Source: Ruminiclostridium sp. (GTDB lineage Bacteria > Bacillota > Clostridia > Oscillospirales > Ruminococcaceae). Taken from it: a stretch of 64,000 nt of DNA. The position numbers were made by a program, and so were the translations under genes. The notes beneath the pieces are model-generated. The model ran no database searches, was not told the origin of the DNA, and saw only the letters and a program-made list of their open reading frames with translations. Of the stretch, positions 1 to 7,295 are shown in pieces; position 1 is the stretch's first letter, and each line of letters begins with the position of its first letter. The DNA is taken from contig JAGBMA010000236.1 of assembly GCA_017635095.1 (NCBI GenBank), positions 1 to 64,000 on the forward strand, read 5' to 3'.

Positions 1-151
1 AACTGGAAGACCCGTTTACGGGTAGCAAGTAACAGACTTTTCTGCAAGTGTCAGACCGTTTTTGCGTCTTTAGACGTTTGCCAGAACGGAGCCTTTTAGG
101 CTCATTTGAAAAGCCACCGGCTATGCCGGTGGATCTTTACTGTGCCGGTAC
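1..151. other. Leader region with small hairpins, no gene seen
   Basis: No open frame with a ribosome site lies here. Several short inverted repeats can be seen: ACCCG/CGGGT at 10-23, GAGCCT/AGGCTC at 89-103, and an 8-bp stem CCACCGGC/GCCGGTGG at 114-132 with a weak T-rich follow-on. The last could be the terminator of a gene or RNA to the left of the window. No known RNA family was recognised. Confidence 0.4.
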
Positions 152-180
152 TTGACAAATAACGAACGATATGGTATAAT
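152..180 (+). promoter_or_regulatory. Consensus sigma-A promoter for the XRE/ImmA pair
   Basis: TTGACA at 152-157 and TATAAT at 175-180, separated by exactly 17 nt. Both hexamers match the consensus perfectly. The first gene starts at 224, giving a leader of about 35-40 nt. Such a strong promoter on a repressor gene suggests that it is held down by an operator, possibly by its own product. Confidence 0.85.
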
Positions 181-223
181 AACAGCGAACAAAATGTACG
201 CACATATAAAGACGGAGGAAAAA

Positions 224-622
224 ATGACATTCTCAGAAAAACTGCAGAAAGCACGCAAAAATAAAAAATTGACCCAGGTTCAGCTCGCCGAACAGGTCGG
301 TGTGACCGCAAGGTGTATCCAGAATTACGAAATGGGCGCAAGATATCCGAAACGTGATATTCTCGCAAGAATATGCAAGACCCTCGGTGTCCGCATAGAG
401 ACACTTGTCGGAAGCGATGATTTCTTCGGTATTGTTGAGGCTGAGGACGGGGCTGCCGGAGTTGCGTCTGCAAAGGAGCTTCTTAGCTGTGCGGGTGCAT
501 TGTTCGCAGGAGGGGAGCTTTCCGATGAGGATAAGGACAAGGTGATGCTTGCTCTTCAGAATATTTACTGGAAAGAAAAGGCGAGATCTATGCAGTCAGG
601 CGGTAACGGAAGTGGGAAGTGA
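224..622 (+). CDS. XRE-family helix-turn-helix transcriptional regulator
   Basis: A 132-residue DNA-binding protein. Residues 1-65 form a Cro/C1-type HTH: LRKARKNKKLTQ-like entry, then QLAEQVGV and the recognition stretch RCIQNYEMGARYP. The C-terminal part (about 70-132) is acidic and helical, with no recognised sensor domain. The start at ATG 224 was chosen because GGAGG lies at 214-218; an earlier in-frame start at 152 falls inside the promoter. It overlaps the following ImmA-type protease gene, the classic repressor/anti-repressor pairing of ICEBs1-like elements and phages (known for that family). Here no integrase or phage gene is visible, so it may be a domesticated stress switch. Confidence 0.88.
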   Translation: MTFSEKLQKARKNKKLTQVQLAEQVGVTARCIQNYEMGARYPKRDILARICKTLGVRIETLVGSDDFFGIVEAEDGAAGVASAKELLSCAGALFAGGELSDEDKDKVMLALQNIYWKEKARSMQSGGNGSGK

Positions 623-1112
623 CCGTATCCATTCGCTCGTCCGCAGGACCGTCCGCGAACAGCATACAAGTGACCCTTTCTCCCTTGCGGAATGTCTCGG
701 GCTCGATGTTGATTATGCCGATCTCGGCGAGCTCAAGGGTTTCTATGTCGTATATAAGACAGGGCGCTATATCGTCATAAATCATAACCTCGACGAGCGT
801 ATGTCCCGTCTTGTTCTTGCGCATGAGATCGGGCATGATATGCTTCACAGAGATATCGCGTCCAACGGGGGAATGGGTGAGAACAGCTTCTTCGATATGA
901 CAAGCAAGCCCGAACGTGAAGCCAATATATTTGCGGCAGAACTTCTCATCTCTGACGACGACATGGTGGAACTAGGAGAGAGAGGCTGCACTATCGAAGA
1001 GGCGGCGAAAGAGCTCGGAGTGCACACCGCGGTCGCTATGATAAAAGCGAGGTCTATGGAAGAACGCGGGTTCGGCATAAACGTGCCGTATGTCCAGTCG
1101 GGTCTTTTCTGA
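612..1112 (+). CDS. ImmA/IrrE-family metallopeptidase
   Basis: A predicted zinc protease of about 166 residues. The signature HEIGHDMLH (HExxH) sits near residue 78, and a downstream REANIFAAELL segment supplies the third acidic ligand and the following helix, as in the IrrE/ImmA family. ImmA of Bacillus cleaves the repressor ImmR, so the likely substrate is the XRE protein encoded just upstream (inference). The gene overlaps the end of the regulator gene in another frame, suggesting translational coupling. GTG 612 was chosen, with AGGCGG at 599-604; a longer frame from TTG 549 has no better ribosome site and adds no conserved sequence. The exact start is uncertain. Confidence 0.85.
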   Translation: MGSDRIHSLVRRTVREQHTSDPFSLAECLGLDVDYADLGELKGFYVVYKTGRYIVINHNLDERMSRLVLAHEIGHDMLHRDIASNGGMGENSFFDMTSKPEREANIFAAELLISDDDMVELGERGCTIEEAAKELGVHTAVAMIKARSMEERGFGINVPYVQSGLF

Positions 1113-1119
1113 TAAACAA

Positions 1120-1146
1120 AAAGGCTCCCCGAAATGGGGAGCCTTT
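1120..1146. terminator. Bidirectional intrinsic terminator
   Basis: An 11-bp perfect stem AAAGGCTCCCC/GGGGAGCCTTT with a 5-nt loop lies between the convergent immA-type gene and hpf. The A and T ends let it work on both strands. Confidence 0.85.
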
Positions 1147-1156
1147 GCTGTTTGCA

Positions 1157-1681
1157 TCACTTGCGCGGTTCGAGCACAGAATAGTTCTCATCAGCACGCT
1201 TATATACAACGTTCACATCGCCGGTCTCTGCGTTCTTGAACATGAAGAACTCGTGATCCAGCAGATTCATTTGCAGTATAGCTTCTTCAACAGTCATCGG
1301 TCGGAGCTCAAATGATTTGTGCTTGATGACCTCGTAATCCACCTGCTCGTCGGGAGCAGGCTCGATGCTGTCAGTGAAGGACTTGTCTCGGAGCTGTTTT
1401 GCAAGCTTTGTCTTATTCTTGCGGATCTGACGTATGATCTTGTCGATGCACGCGTCGAGGGCGTCGTTCTTGTCGTCCGCGGACTGCTCCGCACGGAAGA
1501 TCATGCCGCCGTGTTCAACGGTAAGCTCCAAAATGATCTTATTCTTGACTGTGTTCAGGACAATCTTTGCGTTGGCCTCATTTCCGAAGAATTTGTCGAG
1601 CTTGGAGGAGAGACGTTCCTCTGCGTAATCGTTGAAGCTCGGGCTCAACTGCATTTTCTTAGCTGTGATCTGTACCTTCAT
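1157..1681 (-). CDS. hpf: Ribosome hibernation promoting factor, long form
   Basis: A 174-residue protein. The N-terminal S30AE/YfiA fold covers about residues 1-100 (KLDKFF, IILELTVEHGG, DACIDKIIRQIRKNK), and the C-terminal dimerisation domain covers about 118-174 (VIKHKSFELRPMTVEEAILQMNLL, then HEFFMF and VYKR). Long HPF binds the 30S subunit and dimerises ribosomes into inactive 100S particles in stationary phase or stress. The start at ATG 1681 (MKVQIT) was preferred over ATG 1693 because GAAAGGA at 1694-1700 abuts the latter directly. The gene is monocistronic, with its own promoter and terminator. Confidence 0.95.
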   Translation of the reverse strand: MKVQITAKKMQLSPSFNDYAEERLSSKLDKFFGNEANAKIVLNTVKNKIILELTVEHGGMIFRAEQSADDKNDALDACIDKIIRQIRKNKTKLAKQLRDKSFTDSIEPAPDEQVDYEVIKHKSFELRPMTVEEAILQMNLLDHEFFMFKNAETGDVNVVYKRADENYSVLEPRK

Positions 1682-1727
1682 TGCTTTGATCATTCCTTTC
1701 AGACGGACTTTCGTCCTTGATGTTTAC

Positions 1728-1756
1728 ATTATACCACACATCGGAAAAATTTACAA
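1728..1756 (-). promoter_or_regulatory. Promoter of hpf
   Basis: On the minus strand TTGTAA (1756-1751) and TATAAT (1733-1728) are separated by 17 nt, about 47 nt upstream of the hpf start. The 1757-1918 stretch beyond it is AT-rich and holds nothing else recognisable. Confidence 0.75.
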
Positions 1757-1918
1757 GTATTATTTAAAAATTTCAGATAATTTTAACACAATGCACAAAG
1801 TTTTATAAAAATTTTGTATTTTAGTGAAATAAATACAGTTAATCAGCGGTTTTATTAAGATTAAGCTCATGCTGACCGGAGATCCACGGCAAAACTCCTG
1901 TACATTGATGAAAAACAC

Positions 1919-1947
1919 TTGAAAAATCATGTAATTTATGATATACT
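1919..1947 (+). promoter_or_regulatory. Promoter of the miaB-mutSL operon
   Basis: TTGAAA at 1919-1924 and TATACT at 1942-1947 with a 17-nt spacer lie about 30 nt before the miaB start at 1979. Confidence 0.65.
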
Positions 1948-1978
1948 ATAATGTATGATTTTTAACGGAGGTGGGGAT

Positions 1979-3379
1979 ATGCCTATAAGTGCTGTGAGCG
2001 CCGAAGAGCTCGATGAACAGAAGCTTTTTATACGCCGCGTGTGTGCAGTGATCCATGTGTTCGACCATAAACCCCTTGCTTATACACACAGTTACGGCTG
2101 TCAGCAGAATGTGTCCGACAGCGAGAAGCTCGACGGTATGCTTGAAAAAATGGGTTTTGGCTTCACCGACACCCCCGACAATGCCGATCTCGTGCTGTAT
2201 AATACCTGTGCAGTCCGCGAGAACGCCGAGAACAGAGTTTTCGGCAATGTCGGCGCCCTTAAACATCTCAAAGCAAGAAATCCCGATATGGTGATTGCAG
2301 TCTGCGGCTGTATGGTCCAGCAGGAACAGGTGGCTGCACGAATGAAGCAGAGGTTCCCTTACGTCGATCTTATATTCGGGACCCATGTGCTGCACAAGTT
2401 CCCGGAGATGCTGTACAGCGTCTATGAGAAACGGGAACGGGTGGTCTGCATTCCCGAAAACGACGGAGTCCTTGCGGAAGGCCTGCCGGTGCGCCGCGAA
2501 AGCAGGTTCAAGGCAAGCGTTCCTATAATGTACGGCTGCAACAACTTCTGTACCTTCTGCATAGTCCCGAAAGTGCGCGGAAGAGAGCGTTCCCGCGAGC
2601 CGGAGAGCATTGTCTCCGAAGTTAAGGGGCTCATAGACAAGGGTTACAAGGAGATTCTTCTTCTCGGTCAGAATGTCAATTCCTACGGCAAGGGAAGTGA
2701 AGTGGGATTTCCGGAACTGCTGAAGCGGCTGGACGAGCTTGACGGCGAGTTCGTGATAAGCTTCATGACCTCGCACCCGAAAGACTGCTCACACGAACTC
2801 ATAGATGTTATCGCGAAAAGCCGCCATATCTCACATCATCTGCATCTGCCGGTGCAGAGCGGGAGCGACAGGATACTGAAGCTTATGAACCGTCATTACG
2901 ACACCGCGAAATATCTTGAGCTTGTGCAGTATGCACGTTCGCGTATCCCGGATATCCAGCTCACCACCGATATAATCGTCGGATTTCCCGGCGAGCTGCG
3001 GGAGGATTTCGACAAGACCCTTGATCTTATGCGAACGGTGAAGTATGACAGCGCATTCACGTTCATATACAGCCGCCGCGAAGGCACAAAGGCCGCTGAA
3101 ATGGAGGATCCGGTGTCTGATGAGGATAAGGGAAAGTGGTTCAGGGAGCTCCTCGATGTCCAGGGTGAGATAGGCGAGAAAGCGTATGAGAAATACGTCG
3201 GTAAGACTCTCAGAGTGCTGTGTGAGGGAAGGGGCAGGACTGACGATAAGCTTCTCACGGGAAAGTCGAGGCAGAACATCATAGTTGATTTTGCGGGAAG
3301 TGATGAACTGCTCGGAACATTCGTTGATATAAAGATAACTAAGGCGCTGCCGTGGGCGCTTGTGGGGGAACGAATATGA
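1979..3379 (+). CDS. miaB: tRNA-2-methylthio-N6-dimethylallyladenosine synthase MiaB
   Basis: A 466-residue radical-SAM methylthiotransferase that adds the methylthio group to i6A37 of tRNAs. It shows three domains: UPF0004 N-terminal domain (TYGCQQN-like start YGCQQNVSDSE, then YNTCAVRENA and CGCMVQQ, whose three cysteines hold the auxiliary cluster), radical SAM core with CNNFCTFCIVPKVRG (CxxxCxxC), and a C-terminal TRAM domain. An N-terminal extension of about 45 residues precedes the core. ATG 1979 was chosen over ATG 1955 because GGAGGTG at 1966-1972 gives the proper spacing. It is followed by miaA 6 kb downstream, which makes the i6A substrate. Order miaB-ymcA-mutS-mutL parallels Bacillus ymcB-ymcA-cotE-mutSL. 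Confidence 0.96.
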   Translation: MPISAVSAEELDEQKLFIRRVCAVIHVFDHKPLAYTHSYGCQQNVSDSEKLDGMLEKMGFGFTDTPDNADLVLYNTCAVRENAENRVFGNVGALKHLKARNPDMVIAVCGCMVQQEQVAARMKQRFPYVDLIFGTHVLHKFPEMLYSVYEKRERVVCIPENDGVLAEGLPVRRESRFKASVPIMYGCNNFCTFCIVPKVRGRERSREPESIVSEVKGLIDKGYKEILLLGQNVNSYGKGSEVGFPELLKRLDELDGEFVISFMTSHPKDCSHELIDVIAKSRHISHHLHLPVQSGSDRILKLMNRHYDTAKYLELVQYARSRIPDIQLTTDIIVGFPGELREDFDKTLDLMRTVKYDSAFTFIYSRREGTKAAEMEDPVSDEDKGKWFRELLDVQGEIGEKAYEKYVGKTLRVLCEGRGRTDDKLLTGKSRQNIIVDFAGSDELLGTFVDIKITKALPWALVGERI

Positions 3380-3759
3380 CGAAAATCAAAAACAAAGCAA
3401 TAGTTTTTGTATGTACGCTTGTGTTATTTGCAGTAACAGCGGTATCCGCCGGGTGCTTCGGTGAGACTGCACAGCCTCCTGAGGTGGCACTTGACGACCT
3501 TATAGGAACGTGGACATACACAAAGGACGGGAGCGGTTATGTGGAGGTCTCATTCAAGAAGAACATGAGATACACAAAACGTGACACTACCGGCGGCACG
3601 GGCGAGAACTCAATGGGCGAATTCGAGCTTGACGGCAACAAAGTCACGCTTATACCCTCGGAGGGAACCAACAAGACCGTGCACGAAATAACGGCGTTCG
3701 ACGGCGACACCATGGTATGGGGAAGCGGTTCGTTCGCGAGAGAATACAAGAAAAACTGA
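3376..3759 (+). CDS. Small lipoprotein with lipocalin-like beta domain
   Basis: A 127-residue putative lipoprotein. A hydrophobic segment at residues 8-24 ends in the lipobox VSAG-C (Cys about 25). After a short linker comes a beta-rich domain beginning LIGTWTYT, with alternating strands (YVEVSFKKN, EFELDGNKVTLIP) of the kind seen in lipocalin-like or META/DUF5640-type domains. Family membership is by pattern only. ATG 3376 overlaps the miaB stop in an ATGA junction, so it is translationally coupled. No function can be given; it is an odd passenger between tRNA modification and repair genes. Confidence 0.75.
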   Translation: MTKIKNKAIVFVCTLVLFAVTAVSAGCFGETAQPPEVALDDLIGTWTYTKDGSGYVEVSFKKNMRYTKRDTTGGTGENSMGEFELDGNKVTLIPSEGTNKTVHEITAFDGDTMVWGSGSFAREYKKN

Positions 3760-3785
3760 CAGGGAACGTGAAAGGAGAAACTTCT

Positions 3786-4202
3786 ATGGACGCAATTACA
3801 GCGGCAAGAGAGCTCGGAAAGGCAATACAGGCGGATCAGCGCTACAAGGATTATGTGGCTGCAAAGGAAGCGAATGACGCAGACGAGGAACTTCAGGGGC
3901 TTATCGCCGATTTCAGCGCCAAGCGCCAGCGTCTCCAGGTGGAGATGGAGAAAGAGCCGGAAGATCAGGACGGTGAGCAGATCCGCCTTATGAACAAGGA
4001 AATGCAGGACGCTTACGGCGAAGTCATGAAGAATGTGAACATGGCGAATTTCGCCGTAATAAAGAACGCGCTCGATATGCTTCTCAACGAGGTGAACATG
4101 ATAATCTCCATGAGCTGTGAGGGCGAGGATCCCGCAACCTGCGATCCCCATGCGTCACACGGCTGCGGCGGAAGCTGCGCTACCTGCGGCGGCTGCGGCT
4201 GA
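3786..4202 (+). CDS. YlbF/YmcA-family protein with cysteine-rich C-terminal tail
   Basis: A 138-residue helical protein of the YlbF/YmcA family. Residues 1-110 are predicted alpha-helical (DAITAARELGKAIQADQRY start, charged middle helix, then NFAVIKNALDMLLNEVNM). The C-terminal 28 residues hold six cysteines in the order C-C-CGGSC-ATC-GGC, ending at the stop. In Bacillus, YmcA, YlbF and YaaT form a complex carrying [4Fe-4S] clusters that acts with RNase Y in mRNA maturation and developmental control. The position between miaB and mutS matches Bacillus ymcA. The start at 3786 is set by AAAGGAG at 3771-3777. Which paralogue it is (RicA or RicF) cannot be decided from sequence alone. Confidence 0.85.
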   Translation: MDAITAARELGKAIQADQRYKDYVAAKEANDADEELQGLIADFSAKRQRLQVEMEKEPEDQDGEQIRLMNKEMQDAYGEVMKNVNMANFAVIKNALDMLLNEVNMIISMSCEGEDPATCDPHASHGCGGSCATCGGCG

Positions 4203-4246
4203 TACCGGCGGGACTGCACAAAAAATCTATGAAACGAGGCAAGAAA

Positions 4247-6856
4247 ATGGCAGGAAAAATAGATCCGGACAAGAAACCCACACCGATGCTTGAGCAGTAT
4301 CTGAAGGTGAGGGAAGAGTACAAGGACTGTGTGCTGTTTTACCGCCTCGGTGATTTTTATGAGATGTTCTACGATGATGCGGAGAATATCTCAAAGGAGC
4401 TTGAGCTTACTCTCACGTCCCGGGCGGGAGTGCCTATGTGCGGCGTTCCTTATCACGCGGTCGAGCAGTATATCAAGCGGCTCATCGACAAGGGCTACAA
4501 GGTCGCTATCTGTGAGCAGATGGAAGATCCTGCTCTTGCGAAAGGTCTTGTGGAGCGCGGAGTCATAAGGGTCGTTACGCCCGGAACGCTCTATGAGGAC
4601 AGTATGCTCGACGAGGGCAGGAACAACTATATCGCATCATTCTGTGTGGAAAAGGACGTCTGCGGAATGGTTTTCGCGGATATTTCCACCGGCGAGTTCC
4701 ATGCCTACGAAAAGCGCGGAAAGGTCCTCGAACGGGATATGATAGCGGAGATCTCCCGCTATGTGCCGTCTGAGCTTCTGTTCAACGAAAGCTTCCTTGA
4801 CTGCAAGGACGTGAACACCTTCGTTCATTCGCGCCTGCAGGGTGCGGTGGGGAGCCTGCTGGACGACAGTGAATTTTCGCTTAACGACGGGAAAGCCCTT
4901 ATCGAACAGTATTTTGATGAACCGGAGAAAGCTTCGGAGCTGGAAAAGACACCGCTTGCAAAAAAAGCTCTGTTTGCCGTTTTCAGGTATATAAACGAGA
5001 CACAGAAAGCGCAGATAAAGCGCTCTGTGCGAATGAACGTGCATTTTTCCGATGATTATATGGATCTCGGGCTGACTGCGCGCCGCAATCTCGAACTTAC
5101 AGAGACTATGCGAAACGGCGACCGCAAGGGATCGCTGATGTGGGTCATCGACAAGACCAGAACCGCTATGGGCAGGAGAAAGCTTCGCCGCTTTATCGAG
5201 CAGCCGCTTTTGTCTGCGACCAAGGTGCTTGAACGGCTGGACGCGGTGGAGCGGTTCTTCTCGGATTATGTGATGCTTGAAGAGACAAGGGATTGCCTTG
5301 CCGGTATCTATGACCTCGAAAGGCTTATCACGAGAGTTGTTTACCGCGCCGCGGGACCGAGAGATGTGGTTGCTCTCGGAAAGACCTGCAGGAACATACC
5401 GATACTCAAATCCAAGCTTGCGGAAGCGGAGAACGTGAAGCTTCTTGCAAAGCTGGACGGGCTCATAAACCCGCTCACTGAGATCGCGACCCTCGTTGAG
5501 AACGCGATAGTGGAGAGCCCTCCGGCTCTCACAAAGGACGGGGGATACATACGCGACGGCTTCAACGATGAACTCGACCGGCTCAGAAAGATATCAAGCG
5601 GCGGCAAGGAAGTTCTTGCGGATATCGAACAGCGTGAGCGCGAAGCCACCGGCATCAGGAACCTTCGTGTGGGATACAACCGCGTGTTCGGCTATTATAT
5701 CGAGGTGTCAAAGGGCAATATCCCGCTGGTTCCGGAAACTTACATAAGAAAACAGACGCTTACCAACGGTGAGCGCTACATAACAGAGGAACTCAAAAAG
5801 ACCGAGAATGAGATACTCGGCGCAAACGACAAGATCCTCGCTCTTGAAGCGGAGATATTCTCGGAGGTACGGGATTTCATATCCTCAAAGCTTGAGATAG
5901 TCCAGCGCACCGCAGATGCCATAGCTTATGTCGATGTTCTCCAGAGCTACGCGGCTGCGGCGCGGGAAAACAACTTCGTCCGCCCCGATATCTCCCTTGA
6001 AGGCGTTATCGACATCAAGGACGGAAGACACCCTGTCATAGAGAAGATCCGGAATGACGCGGTGTTTACTCCCAACGACGCGTTTCTTGACACAAACGAG
6101 AACCGGCTCCTTATAATCACCGGCCCGAATATGGCAGGTAAATCCACGTTCATGCGCCAGGTCGCCATAATCACCCTAATGGCGCAGATAGGCTGTTTTG
6201 TTCCGGCGCGCTCCGCAAGAATAGGCATCGTTGACAAGATCTTTACCCGTGTTGGTGCAAGCGACGATCTCGCCGCGGGTCAGTCCACTTTCATGGTGGA
6301 GATGAACGAGGTGGCGGAGATCCTGAAAAATGCCACAAAAAACAGCCTTGTTATCCTGGACGAGATAGGGCGCGGAACATCAACATTCGACGGTATGAGC
6401 ATTGCAAAAGCGACTGCGGAATACATCAACAACCGTATAGGCTGCAAGACCCTTTTTGCCACCCATTATCACGAGCTCACGGCGCTTGAGAAGAACAACA
6501 AGGGCGTCCGAAATTACAGCGTCGCGGTAATGAAAAAAGGCGATGATATCAAGTTCCTGCACAAGATCGTAGAGGGTGGGACAGACAACAGCTACGGTAT
6601 CGAGGTCGCGAAGCTTGCGGGACTTCCCGCGAAGGTCATCGAGAATGCGAAGACGGCGCTGAAAGATATAGAGCTGGGCTCGAAGATAGACCTTGAAAAG
6701 CGGCTCAACGAGGAAGAGGAACAGAAGTCCCAGTACGATTTCTCGTCTATTGCAAAAAACGATGTGATACAGGCGATAAAGAACCTTGATCTTGACGATA
6801 TGTCCCCGCGCGATGCGTATGCAAGGCTTGCGGAATTCAAGGAAATGCTGAAATGA
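4247..6856 (+). CDS. mutS: DNA mismatch repair protein MutS
   Basis: An 869-residue mismatch-recognition ATPase. The N-terminal mismatch-binding motif GDFYEMF (Phe-x-Glu wedge) sits near residue 35. The connector, lever and clamp domains follow, and the ATPase near 610-760 shows Walker A GPNMAGKSTFMRQ, then DDLAAGQSTFMVEM, Walker B VILDEIGRGTSTFDG and the switch FATHYHELT. The C-terminal helix-turn-helix dimer region is present. The length is normal for MutS1. ATG 4247 (MAGKIDPDKK) was preferred to ATG 4229 because GAGG lies 8 nt before it. It stands in an operon with mutL, separated by one Cys-rich gene. Confidence 0.97.
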   Translation: MAGKIDPDKKPTPMLEQYLKVREEYKDCVLFYRLGDFYEMFYDDAENISKELELTLTSRAGVPMCGVPYHAVEQYIKRLIDKGYKVAICEQMEDPALAKGLVERGVIRVVTPGTLYEDSMLDEGRNNYIASFCVEKDVCGMVFADISTGEFHAYEKRGKVLERDMIAEISRYVPSELLFNESFLDCKDVNTFVHSRLQGAVGSLLDDSEFSLNDGKALIEQYFDEPEKASELEKTPLAKKALFAVFRYINETQKAQIKRSVRMNVHFSDDYMDLGLTARRNLELTETMRNGDRKGSLMWVIDKTRTAMGRRKLRRFIEQPLLSATKVLERLDAVERFFSDYVMLEETRDCLAGIYDLERLITRVVYRAAGPRDVVALGKTCRNIPILKSKLAEAENVKLLAKLDGLINPLTEIATLVENAIVESPPALTKDGGYIRDGFNDELDRLRKISSGGKEVLADIEQREREATGIRNLRVGYNRVFGYYIEVSKGNIPLVPETYIRKQTLTNGERYITEELKKTENEILGANDKILALEAEIFSEVRDFISSKLEIVQRTADAIAYVDVLQSYAAAARENNFVRPDISLEGVIDIKDGRHPVIEKIRNDAVFTPNDAFLDTNENRLLIITGPNMAGKSTFMRQVAIITLMAQIGCFVPARSARIGIVDKIFTRVGASDDLAAGQSTFMVEMNEVAEILKNATKNSLVILDEIGRGTSTFDGMSIAKATAEYINNRIGCKTLFATHYHELTALEKNNKGVRNYSVAVMKKGDDIKFLHKIVEGGTDNSYGIEVAKLAGLPAKVIENAKTALKDIELGSKIDLEKRLNEEEEQKSQYDFSSIAKNDVIQAIKNLDLDDMSPRDAYARLAEFKEMLK

Positions 6857-6877
6857 GCTCAGTACGGGTGAAAGAGA

Positions 6878-7252
6878 ATGAAACGTGAACTCGGTATAGC
6901 TCGCTGCGGACTTGCCTGCTGTCTGTGCAGTGAGAATGTGCACTGCACGGGCTGCAATACAGGCGAATGTCCGGACAGGGACTGGTGCGTAAACAGGAAA
7001 TGCTCTGCGGACAGCGGTCATGAGCACTGCTATGAGTGCAGCACGGACTGCCGGAAAGGTCTGCTCGCGAAGATAAAGCCCTATGCATTTACTACGTTTG
7101 TGAAGAGGTATGGGGAGAAGGAACTTCTCGACTGCCTTGAACGCAACGAAAAGGCGGGTATCGTCTATCATCGCCAGGGAATAACAGGTGATTACGATGA
7201 TTTCGATGATACGGAAAAGCTGATCGGATTTATAAAGACAGGAAAAAGGTAA
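6878..7252 (+). CDS. Cysteine-rich DUF3795-like protein
   Basis: A 124-residue protein whose first 65 residues carry about 14 cysteines in pairs (CGLACCLC, CTGC, CPDRDWC, KC, HCYEC, DCRKG), typical of DUF3795 proteins that probably bind zinc or an iron-sulfur cluster. The second half is a plain alpha/beta segment (FTTFVKRYGEKELLDCLERNE). The function is unknown. It sits 21 nt after mutS and 44 nt before mutL on the same strand and is probably cotranscribed. The family assignment rests on the cysteine pattern. Confidence 0.75.
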   Translation: MKRELGIARCGLACCLCSENVHCTGCNTGECPDRDWCVNRKCSADSGHEHCYECSTDCRKGLLAKIKPYAFTTFVKRYGEKELLDCLERNEKAGIVYHRQGITGDYDDFDDTEKLIGFIKTGKR

Positions 7253-7295
7253 TATTCCGGGATTTAGTGTTCACAGAACTTAGAAAGGTGTACAA

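Noticed and set aside
1..135. T-box or other known riboswitch at the left edge
   Set aside because: No conserved core of a known family could be matched; only short hairpins are seen.
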